From Microcaldota archaeon (GTDB taxonomy: Archaea > Micrarchaeota > Micrarchaeia > Anstonellales > Bilamarchaeaceae): DNA of 14,982 bases. The notes beneath the pieces are model-generated. The model had not been told where the DNA came from. It was given only the letters and a program-made list of their open reading frames with translations, and did not search any database. Shown here piece after piece: positions 7,010 to 13,838 of this stretch. Position 1 is the first letter of the stretch; the number at the start of each line of letters is the position of its first letter. The position numbers and the translations under genes were made by a program. Location of the stretch: the NCBI GenBank assembly GCA_013331535.1, contig DUGF01000068.1, forward strand, positions 3,219-18,200. Direction: 5' to 3'.

Positions 7010-8344
7010 ATGGCTACAAATGATACGATTACCAAAATCCAGATCGTTGCTCCGAACAAACTGAGTGCCGCAATAACATCAGCCACTTCACTAACATCAG
7101 CCACTGTAACTTCTACTTCTATAAATGCTACCATCAGTCTAGATGCATTGTATCGGGTGGCTTTGGAAAATGCCAACCGTGCCAAAGAATATAGGAAAAG
7201 ATATGTCTATTCGGAGTTGCGCAATTTACTTAGCCAATTCCAGGCCTTAAAGAACAAGAAACCATGCATTCTGATCCCCGGAATACGTGGAATAGGCAAG
7301 ACTACTATTATGCTTCAGCTTTTTTCAGATCTTAAGGATGCATTCTATTTTACAGCAGATTCCCTTCTTGTAAAATCCTCAACATTATATTCGTTGGTGG
7401 AGCAGGCCCATAGGACCGGTTATAAGACCGTGTTTATAGATGAGATACATCGCTATCCAAACTGGGCAGCAGAGCTCAAAAACATCTATGACTCATTTAA
7501 TGTCCAGATTGTTGCATCCGGTTCATCCACAGCTGCAATAAAAAAAGGCAGCCTATTTCTTGGCAGACGGGCATATGAAATACCACTTTTCCCACTTTCA
7601 TTTGGAGAATATGTATATTTACAGGAAGGACAAAGATATGAAGCGAATATAATAGATATCCTGAACAAGCGTGCATCTATTCAATGGATCGCCGATCATC
7701 CATCAGTAGAGAAACATTACAATAATTATCTTTTGACTGGAGGGTTTCCTTTTAGATTAGAAGAGCGCGGCTCTTTATTCTCGCTTATGAAAAAAATGAT
7801 TTATGAGGATGCACTCACCGAATTCAATCTAAGCGAAGCAAAAGTTGATGTTGCAGAGCGGATACTGAGTTTTTTGGCTGCGTCTAAGCTTGGAGAATTC
7901 AGCTATACCTCTTTTTCTTCTACAAGTGGTTATTCAAAATCCACTGTTTACGAGGGTGCACGGTTGCTAATTGAGCTTGAACTGCTTAGAGTTGTTTCGG
8001 GTGCAACCCCAAAGGCCAAAGCCAATGAAACTGTCAAGATACTGTTCTCTCATCCAAATCTGCGTGCAGCATTTGCTGACCAGTTAATGGTATCACCAGA
8101 TATAGGTGCATTACGAGAGGAATATTTTGTTTTCCATCTCTCTTTGCTTGGTATTCCGGTTTTCCTTCCAAAAAAAATGAAGAAAAATCCGGATTATGAG
8201 GCGGTTGTTTTTGGCAAACACATGATATTTGAGATAGGCACTGCTTCAAAAACAAAAAAGCAGCTTCAAGGCCTCGAAGGCGCCGTTCTTGATCCAATCG
8301 GTCTTATGGTCCTTGGTTTTGTTCAGAAAACCAACCAGAAATAG
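7010..8344 (+). CDS. AAA ATPase of the AAA_14/DUF4143 type with degenerate C-terminal nuclease-like domain
   Basis: The 444-residue P-loop ATPase has Walker A GIRGIGKT (91-98), Walker B TVFIDE (140-145), a sensor-like VASGSS (168-173) and the family-typical RRAYEIPLFPLSFGEY (186-201), followed by a winged-helix-like region (about 280-330). The C-terminus has the shape of a PD-(D/E)xK fold: PDYEAVVFG...MIFEIG (394-410). Where an active nuclease would read ExK it reads E-I-G, so catalysis is doubtful. The first 45 residues are a Ser/Thr/Ala-rich low-complexity extension partly built from an 18-bp tandem repeat. Members of this group are abundant and mobile in archaea, with largely unknown roles (defence and toxin-antitoxin-like roles have been suggested). 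The gene sits between two 65-bp direct repeats, the second covering its last codons. Confidence 0.88.
   Translation: MATNDTITKIQIVAPNKLSAAITSATSLTSATVTSTSINATISLDALYRVALENANRAKEYRKRYVYSELRNLLSQFQALKNKKPCILIPGIRGIGKTTIMLQLFSDLKDAFYFTADSLLVKSSTLYSLVEQAHRTGYKTVFIDEIHRYPNWAAELKNIYDSFNVQIVASGSSTAAIKKGSLFLGRRAYEIPLFPLSFGEYVYLQEGQRYEANIIDILNKRASIQWIADHPSVEKHYNNYLLTGGFPFRLEERGSLFSLMKKMIYEDALTEFNLSEAKVDVAERILSFLAASKLGEFSYTSFSSTSGYSKSTVYEGARLLIELELLRVVSGATPKAKANETVKILFSHPNLRAAFADQLMVSPDIGALREEYFVFHLSLLGIPVFLPKKMKKNPDYEAVVFGKHMIFEIGTASKTKKQLQGLEGAVLDPIGLMVLGFVQKTNQK
7074..7105 (+). repeat. 18-bp in-frame tandem repeat in the ATPase N-terminus
   Basis: TAACATCAGCCACT occurs at 7074-7087 and 7092-7105, an 18-nt period that encodes the near-repeat ITSATS-LTSATV. 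It explains the low-complexity N-terminal extension and looks like recent slippage or duplication. Confidence 0.7.
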
Positions 8345-8384
8345 CCAAAAGTGGTCGGAAAGCTGAACAAAAGAAAGATTTATA
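8320..8384 (+). repeat. 65-bp direct repeat, copy B, across the ATPase stop codon
   Basis: This is the second copy of the repeat at 6920-6984, with two differences (8333 and 8337). The first breaks one pair of the inner dyad stem (CCAACC against GGTCGG). It spans the last codons and stop of the ATPase and ends at 8384, immediately before the stop codon of the convergent YkgJ-family gene (8385-8387). It ends in GATTTATA, so it still carries a core-promoter sequence. That promoter would fire antisense into the 3' end of the neighbouring gene, where a short ATG frame of 30 codons begins at 8391. Confidence 0.9.
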
Positions 8385-9128
8385 TTAAAAATGAGTCTGG
8401 CGTTTCAAGAATGGCGGGACCCCAAGAATGGGTATGATGCTGCGTTCTTTTTCATCTTTAAGAAAATACCCCTCTATTTCAGATTTTCCGCTAATCATTG
8501 ATAAGATCGGCAGAGGCTCGTTTCCGACTCGTATAAGCGGCCATAACGAATTTCCAAGAAGCGGAATATGAAATACAGGTACGAAATATTTTACTCCTCT
8601 TTTGAATTCTTGTTCTTGTCTCGCTCCTTTTTCGATTTCCCGTTCCTCATAAGTAACGCATTCCCTTGGTTCAATCCAGTTTACTTCCTTTGCCAGAAGT
8701 TCCGCAACTGGTGGGCAGGACGCAGTAAGTGCCACGATTGTTTGTATGGTTCCGTCTGCCGTTGCAATACTATTCAGAACAAATGGATACATTGTGCATG
8801 CCCAGGGTCTTGTTGCGTATATACTACATGTTTGACGTAGTGGTTCTACTCCTGCAATTTTTGTTTCAGTTAGAAACGAACAACGATCCTTTGGAAAAAC
8901 CAGTGCAGTCCCATCGTGCGTGTTCAATGCTGTTGCACCAAGCAGAGTGGCTGATAATACTATCTCATCTTGTTTTCTCTCGTTTTTGTGAATCCCGATG
9001 CTTTTTGTTCCCTTGCAGCATTGTGCGCATTCGGTGCATCTGACCTTTTCAGAAGCGAATATTGTCAGAAGCATTCTTTCAGTTCCTTCAGGTCTTGGTC
9101 TTTTTATGAAAAGCTGTGCTGGTCTCAT
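8385..9128 (-). CDS. YkgJ/UPF0153-family cysteine-cluster (Zn/Fe-binding) protein
   Basis: The 247-residue protein has the family signature CTECAQCC (Cys31, 34, 37, 38), then Cys83, and then CSIYATRPWACTMYPF (Cys101, Cys111). This matches the CxxCxxCC...C...C-x-IY-xx-RP-xx-C-xx-(F/Y)P pattern of YkgJ-type proteins, which are thought to bind zinc or an iron-sulfur cluster. The biochemical role is not established. It is cytoplasmic, with no signal peptide or membrane helix. The C-terminal 100 residues are an extension without recognisable motifs. The TATA box at 9151-9160, about 27 bases upstream, fits a leaderless ATG at 9128. It is convergent with the ATPase gene, whose downstream repeat touches its stop codon, and divergent from the M23 gene. 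Confidence 0.85.
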   Translation of the reverse strand: MRPAQLFIKRPRPEGTERMLLTIFASEKVRCTECAQCCKGTKSIGIHKNERKQDEIVLSATLLGATALNTHDGTALVFPKDRCSFLTETKIAGVEPLRQTCSIYATRPWACTMYPFVLNSIATADGTIQTIVALTASCPPVAELLAKEVNWIEPRECVTYEEREIEKGARQEQEFKRGVKYFVPVFHIPLLGNSLWPLIRVGNEPLPILSMISGKSEIEGYFLKDEKERSIIPILGVPPFLKRQTHF

Positions 9129-9150
9129 GTATTATTTATGTCTGAGGAAG

Positions 9151-9160
9151 GGATTATAAG
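9151..9160 (-). promoter_or_regulatory. TATA box of the YkgJ-family gene
   Basis: The minus strand reads CTTATAATCC, centred about 27 bases before the ATG at 9128. This fits a leaderless archaeal transcript; no SD is present. Confidence 0.5.
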
Positions 9161-9202
9161 GTTATCATAAGTAAAAGTTAATGGTTATTAATTGTTTGTG
9201 AT

Positions 9203-9212
9203 AAATTTAAAT
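9203..9212 (+). promoter_or_regulatory. TATA box of the M23 peptidase gene
   Basis: AAATTTAAAT is centred about 27 bases before the ATG at 9235, which again predicts a leaderless mRNA. Together with 9151-9160 it forms a compact divergent promoter region. Confidence 0.55.
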
Positions 9213-9234
9213 GGAATGCCGGGTGTTTTGAAGC

Positions 9235-10080
9235 ATGACAAGTCCAGGAATTGAACAAGAGGTTAAGCTTACACCAGAACAGTTTGCCGTATTTCGCGGG
9301 TTTCTCAACAGAATGATTACTGATGGAATTATCATTTGCCATCCAATCACCGAGGATACTGCAAGCCTGCAAACACGCCTTGCGGTTCGACTAATGCAAG
9401 AGAAAATAAATCGTCTAGTTCTGGTTGATGGTGATGGCAATAAAATTGTCATGAAACCCAATGGAGTCATTACATTTGAAACTATTCGCGCGTTTTCAAT
9501 TGCCAATTCTTCCAGTCTGCTTAACCTATCCCAGAAACCCATACCTGTTGTTGCCATTCAAGGTAAAGCCGAAACCAAAAAGAAATCAATTTCTTCCCCG
9601 TTTTCTCTGGCGCATCCGCCGATTATAGGACATAAACCAGCATATAATTTTGGGGCCCGACGTGAGGAATATACCACTACTGGAGGGGAAGTTGTTGCTG
9701 CCCATAGTCATCGTGGCATAGATATCTCATGTCCTGGCGGAACTAAGGTTTATTCGACTACTTCTGGGGAAGTTGTGAAGGTAGATAAAGATCCTGGCGG
9801 AAAGGGCGGAAATTATGTAGTTATCCGCGACAACGCAGGGTTATTTCATCACTATATGCATATGGGTAGTATGTCTGTTCGCACAGGTCAGTTTGTTTCC
9901 GCAGGTACACGCATCGGAGATGTGGCCCGCACGGGTTTCGCTCGCGGAAGCCGTTCTCCGATTCATCTACACTATGAAATACGTTCGGAAGTAAACTCCG
10001 GCAGAGCGATAAACTTTACAGGAGCCCTTCGCGAAGCGTATCGCCAGCATGAACAGACTGCCACATTGCAGGTAAGATGA
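9235..10080 (+). CDS. M23 (LytM/lysostaphin-type) zinc metallopeptidase without signal peptide
   Basis: The C-terminal half (about 135-265) is an M23 domain with all its usual residues: zinc ligands His159 and Asp163 in HRGID, the catalytic His209 in HHYMHMG, and His244-x-His246 in HLHYE. GGNYVVIRDNAG and the surrounding strands match the fold. M23 enzymes typically cut glycine-containing peptide bonds in peptidoglycan cross-bridges, a polymer archaea do not make. The N-terminal part (about 8-95) has an LQ...DG...GVIT..TI pattern faintly like PG_binding_1 (weak). A charged linker (108-120) joins the two. The N-terminus lacks any hydrophobic segment, so the protein is either cytoplasmic or exported in an unusual way. 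An antibacterial or host-interaction role is a hypothesis. Confidence 0.88.
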   Translation: MTSPGIEQEVKLTPEQFAVFRGFLNRMITDGIIICHPITEDTASLQTRLAVRLMQEKINRLVLVDGDGNKIVMKPNGVITFETIRAFSIANSSSLLNLSQKPIPVVAIQGKAETKKKSISSPFSLAHPPIIGHKPAYNFGARREEYTTTGGEVVAAHSHRGIDISCPGGTKVYSTTSGEVVKVDKDPGGKGGNYVVIRDNAGLFHHYMHMGSMSVRTGQFVSAGTRIGDVARTGFARGSRSPIHLHYEIRSEVNSGRAINFTGALREAYRQHEQTATLQVR

Positions 10081-10108
10081 ATTGGCTGGTTACGCTCTAA
10101 AATAAAAC

Positions 10109-10114
10109 AGGTGA
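10109..10114 (+). promoter_or_regulatory. Shine-Dalgarno favouring a TTG start for taw1
   Basis: AGGTGA is followed by five bases and then TTG at 10120. The alternative GTG at 10111 lies inside this motif and has no SD of its own. The TTG start therefore looks better, shortening the protein by three residues. Confidence 0.5.
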
Positions 10115-10119
10115 TATAT

Positions 10120-11151
10120 TTGAATTCAGTTTCTTCAAATAAAAGTTCAGATAAGAGCGTAAAAAAATTAATCCTAAGCGATATCTCCCGCAGAAAATTC
10201 ACTGCGGCAACCTATGGCTTTGCAGGAACTCATTCAGGTGTTCAAATCTGCACCTGGACGCGGAAGGCTTTACGTGGCAAAGGAATCTGCTACAAGCAAA
10301 AATTCTATGGAATAGACTGCCATCGCTGCTGTCAGATGAGTCCTGCACTTGCATGGTGTCAGGAGAACTGTACATTCTGCTGGAGGCCAATGGAATGGAT
10401 GCGATTCACGAAAATGAAGAAGAAAGAGGTTGATTCTCCAGAGGATATTATTTCTGGTTGTGTGACCGCACGCAGGAAGATAATGAGCGGAATTGGCGGT
10501 GCGCATGATGCGAACCGCGCATTGTTCGATGTTTCATTTTCAAAATTTCCTTCTCATTGGGCGATTTCTCTTTCCGGTGAGCCGACAATCTACCCATATC
10601 TTCCTGAAATGATAAAACTGCTGAAATCAAATTCCGAAGTAAAATCAATCTTTCTCGTAACTAATGGCCAGGAGCCGGCAATGCTTAGCCAGCTTGCGCG
10701 CAAGAACGCGCTTCCCACCCAGCTTTATGTTTCAGTTGACGCACCGGATGAAGCGCGGTTCAAAAAAATAAACAAATCTCTTTACAAGGACGGATGGAAG
10801 CGGCTCAATCGGACACTCGCGTTACTTACAAAGTTGAAATGTCGTCGTGTAATCCGCTTCACACTGATTCGCGGAATAAATGATTCTGAAGAATTTTTTT
10901 CGCTCTATGCGACCCTGTTCGAAAAGAGCCGTTCGGATTTCATAGAGGTAAAAGGATATATGTTTTTAGGTGCATCTCGTCAAAGGCTGAAATTTGAGAA
11001 TATGCCAATGCACGAATACGTGCGGGAATGGTGCAAACTATTTGCGGTTCATCTAAAGAACTATGACATAATAAACGAGGATTATCTTTCGCGGATTGTT
11101 TTGTTTAAGAGGAAGGATTCAAAATATTCAAACATTATTGCTCAGAAGTAA
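10120..11151 (+). CDS. taw1: tRNA 4-demethylwyosine synthase (Taw1/TYW1-type radical SAM enzyme)
   Basis: This enzyme condenses N1-methylguanosine-37 of tRNA-Phe with pyruvate to form 4-demethylwyosine, the tricyclic core of the wyosine bases. Counting from the TTG start, the radical-SAM cluster motif is Cys80-x3-Cys84-x2-Cys87 (CQENCTFCW). Three more cysteines at 44, 57 and 70 have the 13/13 spacing of the second, auxiliary cluster known in archaeal TYW1. LSGEPTIYP provides the GGE-like SAM-binding motif, and YVSVDAPDE, FTLIRGIND and FIEVKGYMF are typical of the family. The 343 residues match archaeal Taw1, which lacks the flavodoxin domain of the eukaryotic form. It lies 39 nt after the M23 gene and 59 nt before the GS-like gene. 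This is the strongest marker that the DNA is archaeal. Confidence 0.93.
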   Translation: MNSVSSNKSSDKSVKKLILSDISRRKFTAATYGFAGTHSGVQICTWTRKALRGKGICYKQKFYGIDCHRCCQMSPALAWCQENCTFCWRPMEWMRFTKMKKKEVDSPEDIISGCVTARRKIMSGIGGAHDANRALFDVSFSKFPSHWAISLSGEPTIYPYLPEMIKLLKSNSEVKSIFLVTNGQEPAMLSQLARKNALPTQLYVSVDAPDEARFKKINKSLYKDGWKRLNRTLALLTKLKCRRVIRFTLIRGINDSEEFFSLYATLFEKSRSDFIEVKGYMFLGASRQRLKFENMPMHEYVREWCKLFAVHLKNYDIINEDYLSRIVLFKRKDSKYSNIIAQK

Positions 11152-11173
11152 GGTAGACACCTGCGAAATAACC

Positions 11174-11182
11174 ATTTAAAAC
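11174..11182 (+). promoter_or_regulatory. Probable TATA box of the GS-like gene
   Basis: ATTTAAAAC lies about 33 bases before the ATG at 11211, and GGTGGT (11202-11207) is a possible SD three bases before that ATG. The transcript would have a very short leader. Confidence 0.4.
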
Positions 11183-11210
11183 CTAATTACGATATGCCTT
11201 CGGTGGTAAA

Positions 11211-12581
11211 ATGGCAGTTGAGGACGTCATGAAGTATATTGCTACAAATGAAATCAAATGGATAGATTTGCAGTTCTTTGATCTTTTCGGAACAATGCAC
11301 AGAGTTTCAATCTCCCGCAACGATCTGGAAGAGTCCTCCTTTTCAAAAGGAATTTCCGCCGCAGATCTTTCTGAGGTTTTCGGAAATAGCGGGCAGGGGG
11401 AATTAATTCTTCTTCCAGATCCGGAGTCATTGGCAAGGGTTCCATGGGAAAATTCCTCGATAAGGCTTATTTGCGATGTTGTTGTAGCGATAACCGGCGA
11501 GAGGTTTGTAAAGGATTCCCGTTATGCAATAGAACGTGTCGAAACAAACATTGAGGCGCTTGGAATGAAAGAGTGCCGCGTTGGAACGGAAACCGAATTT
11601 TACATGTTTGAGAATGCGACAACCGAGCGCACAGCAGTAGGCAGAGGTGGAGGTACGTTAGTTGATTCCCGCGAATCTCCCTGGAGCCCATCCCCGCTTG
11701 CATACAAAAAAAGCGGTTCATTTGTTTCTCCACCCACGGATTCGTTGTATCCGGCGAGAACTCAACTCAGTGACACGCTTGAAGAGCAGTTCGGCATTCC
11801 AGTAGAATCTCATCATCACGGGAGAGGTCAAACTGGTCAGCAATGCGTTGATATTTCGCACAAATCATTGAAAGGTGCGGCAGATGCAGTTGCCACTCTT
11901 CGTCTTGTTGCAAAAAACATAGCTCTTGTTGGAAATGCGGTTGCGTCATTCATGCCATATCCTGTTGAAGGGGAAAAAGGAAGCGGCTGCAATATCCATC
12001 AGACTCTTTGGAAAGGTTCGGATACAAGTTTATTCTATGATGCCAGCGACGAATATGCGCAGATGAGCCAGGCAGCCCGTTATTATATTGGTGGTTTGCT
12101 TGAGCATGCACCTGCTTTATGCCTTTTCACAAATCCAACTGCCAATTCCTATCGCAGGCTTGCCTCAGATCAGAAGCAATACGGCTGGGGAAAAGGAAGC
12201 AATACGCTTGTGCAGGTTCCTTATCTGAAGAAAAATGACCGGGAACGCAAACGAATCTCATTTGCTCTTTCCGATTCATCAATCAATCCATACCTTGCCT
12301 TTAGTGCGGTTGTTTCTGCAGGTTTGGATGGAATCAAGAGCAAGATTGAGCCTGGCGATCCATTGGAAGGCGAATCCGGGAAAAAGAAATCCGGCCCGAA
12401 TAAACCACTTCCCGAAAGCCTGAAAGGCGCAGTGGAATCCCTTAACAGCGATATCAAATTCCTGAAAGGGGTGTTTTCAGCAGAGCTTCTTGGCGATTAT
12501 GTTGAAATGAAGCTTGAGGAACACAGGAATTCCACGAAATCCATAAACAGATGGGAGATGGACAGATACTTTAGTGTCTAG
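11211..12581 (+). CDS. Glutamine-synthetase-family protein with degenerate active site
   Basis: At 456 residues it has the length and order of a type I GS: a beta-grasp N-domain with QFFDLFGTMHRVSI (21-34) and the C-terminal barrel. Retained are Glu127/Glu129 in the ETEF motif, His263 in the NIHQTLW motif, NPTANSYRRL (308-317) and NPYLAF (359-364). Compared with canonical GSI, the HHE...GQNEI motif is HHHGRGQTGQQCVDI (201-215), so both Glu metal/ammonium ligands are gone. The GYEAP flap glutamate is replaced by a shortened SDQKQY. The RNRSA..R-(I/V)-P arginines are replaced (SNTLVQVP). KRIEFRFPDP is KRISFALSDS (347-356), losing Glu and Arg. Normal glutamine synthesis therefore seems unlikely; a pseudoenzyme, regulatory protein or changed ligase are options. 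It is convergent with proC. Confidence 0.85.
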   Translation: MAVEDVMKYIATNEIKWIDLQFFDLFGTMHRVSISRNDLEESSFSKGISAADLSEVFGNSGQGELILLPDPESLARVPWENSSIRLICDVVVAITGERFVKDSRYAIERVETNIEALGMKECRVGTETEFYMFENATTERTAVGRGGGTLVDSRESPWSPSPLAYKKSGSFVSPPTDSLYPARTQLSDTLEEQFGIPVESHHHGRGQTGQQCVDISHKSLKGAADAVATLRLVAKNIALVGNAVASFMPYPVEGEKGSGCNIHQTLWKGSDTSLFYDASDEYAQMSQAARYYIGGLLEHAPALCLFTNPTANSYRRLASDQKQYGWGKGSNTLVQVPYLKKNDRERKRISFALSDSSINPYLAFSAVVSAGLDGIKSKIEPGDPLEGESGKKKSGPNKPLPESLKGAVESLNSDIKFLKGVFSAELLGDYVEMKLEEHRNSTKSINRWEMDRYFSV

Positions 12582-12660
12582 AGTTCAGCGTTCAATGTCT
12601 AGAGTTCACCGTTTAGAATCTCGTGTTTTGCGTATTGCGTCTCCAGTCGAGAGTCTTGGG
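12575..12660 (+). repeat. Degenerate 21-nt tandem repeats starting at the GS-like stop codon
   Basis: TGTCTAGAGTTCA is repeated exactly at 12575-12587 and 12596-12608 (period 21). Two weaker units follow, to about 12660. The first unit contains the TAG stop of the GS-like gene. The period is a multiple of three, which leaves an open frame of about 61 codons from GTG 12574 with repeated SRV. I consider that frame a by-product rather than a gene. Confidence 0.55.
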
Positions 12661-12764
12661 AGAGTTTTGGATTTGATTGCGTTTCGTGCGGCTCAATTTC
12701 GGCTCAGTTTCAATTGGTCTCGCTTAAAGAATTCCGAGTTCGGAGTTTCTGGCAGGTAGTGCGG

Positions 12765-12795
12765 AAAAATAAAAAAAATAAAAAAAAGAGAAAAG
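12765..12795 (-). terminator. T-rich terminator of proC, framed by an inverted repeat
   Basis: On the minus strand this tract is almost all T, starting about 14 bases after the proC stop, as expected for intrinsic archaeal termination. It is framed by TAGTGCGG (12757-12764) and CCGCACTA (12804-12811), an 8-bp inverted repeat that includes the proC stop codon. The loop of about 39 nt is long for a bacterial-type hairpin. The rest of 12582-12808 holds only the 21-nt repeats and no gene I can support. Confidence 0.6.
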
Positions 12796-12808
12796 AATCT
12801 GCGCCGCA

Positions 12809-13615
12809 CTATTTGCCGTAGTCTTCGTGTCCAAGCTCATACGCCCGTTCTATCGCCCTTTCAATGGTTTGACGGAATGCAGAAAACAACCCGAGCTTTT
12901 TTGCGAGTTCCTTTCCAGCATGCGTTGTTCCGCCTTTTGTTCCTACAAAACGGATCATGTCCCGCACGCTGTAATCTGTTTCCAGCAATAGTTTTCCCAT
13001 GGCAACCATGTTCTGACCTGCTATGGTTCTTCCCTCATTCCTGCGAATTCCGTGCCTTATGGCGGTGCTGATAATTACACCTGCAAATGCAGCAAGATAT
13101 GCAGGCATGCTTCCGCTTATTCCTGTAAGCGGATTAATCATTCTTTCGTCATAGAATCCGCACGTTCCGAGATTGCAGAAGATTTTTGCGGCAACAAGCG
13201 CGTCATCGCGGTTCAGGCAATCCGTCCCAGGTGCAAGAGCGGTGAATCCCTCGCCAACAAGAACCCCAATATTTGGCATTGCTCGGATTATCCGTCCATC
13301 CGGTTTTTGAAGGAGTCCCGCAATTGCACTGATCTTTATTCCCGCAGCCACGGATATGACGAGTTTGCTGCTGTCCGCGCACGCATCCCCTAAGTTTGTG
13401 CACAATCCAGCGACATCTTTCGGCTTTACCGAAATGACAACCACGTCGCTCTCTTCCGCAGCGGTTTTGTTGTCCCGTCCTATTTCTATTCCAAGCGCTC
13501 GCAATTTTTCCAGCTTTTCTTCGCATCTTCCGGTTACCAGCACGTCCTTTGCAGGAAACACGTTCTTTTGCACAAGTCGTGATGCAATCGCGCTGCCGAT
13601 TTTTCCGGCTCCCAA
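12809..13615 (-). CDS. proC: Pyrroline-5-carboxylate reductase (5' end out of frame with the likely start)
   Basis: ProC reduces 1-pyrroline-5-carboxylate to proline with NAD(P)H, the last step of proline synthesis. Visible are the Rossmann LGAGKIGSA at the N-terminus, VKPKD, a VAAG strand, RAMPNIG, LTGISGSMPAYL (usual consensus GSGPAY, so Met replaces Gly) and GGTTHAGKEL. Without upstream extension the frame can start only at TTG 13613-13615, giving 268 residues but removing the first beta strand. The codons just upstream read RRRIAI, exactly the missing strand, and this frame stays open to a TGA at 13691-13693 with no ATG, GTG or TTG. The only strong start signal (AGGAGGTG, ATG 13703) is in another frame. 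Options are a one-base sequencing error, a real or programmed frameshift, or a non-canonical start. Confidence 0.85.
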   Translation of the reverse strand: MGAGKIGSAIASRLVQKNVFPAKDVLVTGRCEEKLEKLRALGIEIGRDNKTAAEESDVVVISVKPKDVAGLCTNLGDACADSSKLVISVAAGIKISAIAGLLQKPDGRIIRAMPNIGVLVGEGFTALAPGTDCLNRDDALVAAKIFCNLGTCGFYDERMINPLTGISGSMPAYLAAFAGVIISTAIRHGIRRNEGRTIAGQNMVAMGKLLLETDYSVRDMIRFVGTKGGTTHAGKELAKKLGLFSAFRQTIERAIERAYELGHEDYGK

Positions 13616-13652
13616 TATTGCTATTCTCCTTCTTTCGCTTCCGTTGCTTCCT

Positions 13653-13703
13653 TTACTCCCGTTGCCGTGGAAGTAAATCCCTTCCTTGTTTCATTTTTTC
13701 CAT
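13653..13703 (-). other. Probable true proC start, separated by a +1 frame difference
   Basis: AGGAGGTG (13710-13717), six bases before ATG 13703, is the best SD in the window. The frame it opens has only 16 codons (MEKMKQGRDLLPRQRE) and ends in TAA. Dropping one base, for example in the AAA at codon five, would continue as NKEGIYFHGNGSKGSNG and then RRRIAILGAG, the ProC N-terminus. The ATG therefore probably belongs to proC. Confidence 0.5.
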
Positions 13704-13715
13704 ATCAAACACCTC

Positions 13716-13769
13716 CTATTTTTTGTCTTGCCATTTTTTCTTTGTTCCGCACTTTGTGCAGTACTTCGC
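13716..13769 (-). pseudogene. Zinc-ribbon-like fragment upstream of proC
   Basis: One minus-strand frame reads AKYCTKCGTKKKWQDKK and then TAG, with a CxxC knuckle and basic tail like the end of small archaeal zinc-ribbon proteins. It is preceded two codons earlier by TGA and has no start codon in frame. An ATG at 13774-13776 lies in a different frame, offset by one base in the same direction as for proC. It may be a decayed gene, a misread base, or chance. Confidence 0.3.
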
Positions 13770-13820
13770 CTGTCATAAAATCTGATGTCAAAAAGTTGGA
13801 TTTTGGTCCTGCCTTAAGGG

Positions 13821-13830
13821 CTAAATAAAC
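13821..13830 (-). promoter_or_regulatory. Possible TATA box for the proC transcript
   Basis: The minus strand reads GTTTATTTAG. A start about 25 bases downstream would fall near 13800, giving a leader of roughly 100 nt ahead of the SD at 13710-13717. Confidence 0.35.
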
Positions 13831-13838
13831 AGAGGTGT

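Noticed and set aside
6920..8384. Insertion sequence with target-site duplication
   Set aside because: The enclosed gene is an AAA ATPase, not a transposase. The repeats are 65 bp, far longer than usual target duplications, and one overlaps the coding end.
8391..8483. 30-codon ATG frame downstream of repeat copy B
   Set aside because: It lies wholly antisense to the YkgJ-family gene and has no homology I recognise; kept only as a consequence of the duplicated promoter.
12574..12759. 61-codon frame with SRV repeats after the GS-like gene
   Set aside because: It arises from 21-nt repeats in the intergenic region, has no start signal, and its composition is low-complexity.
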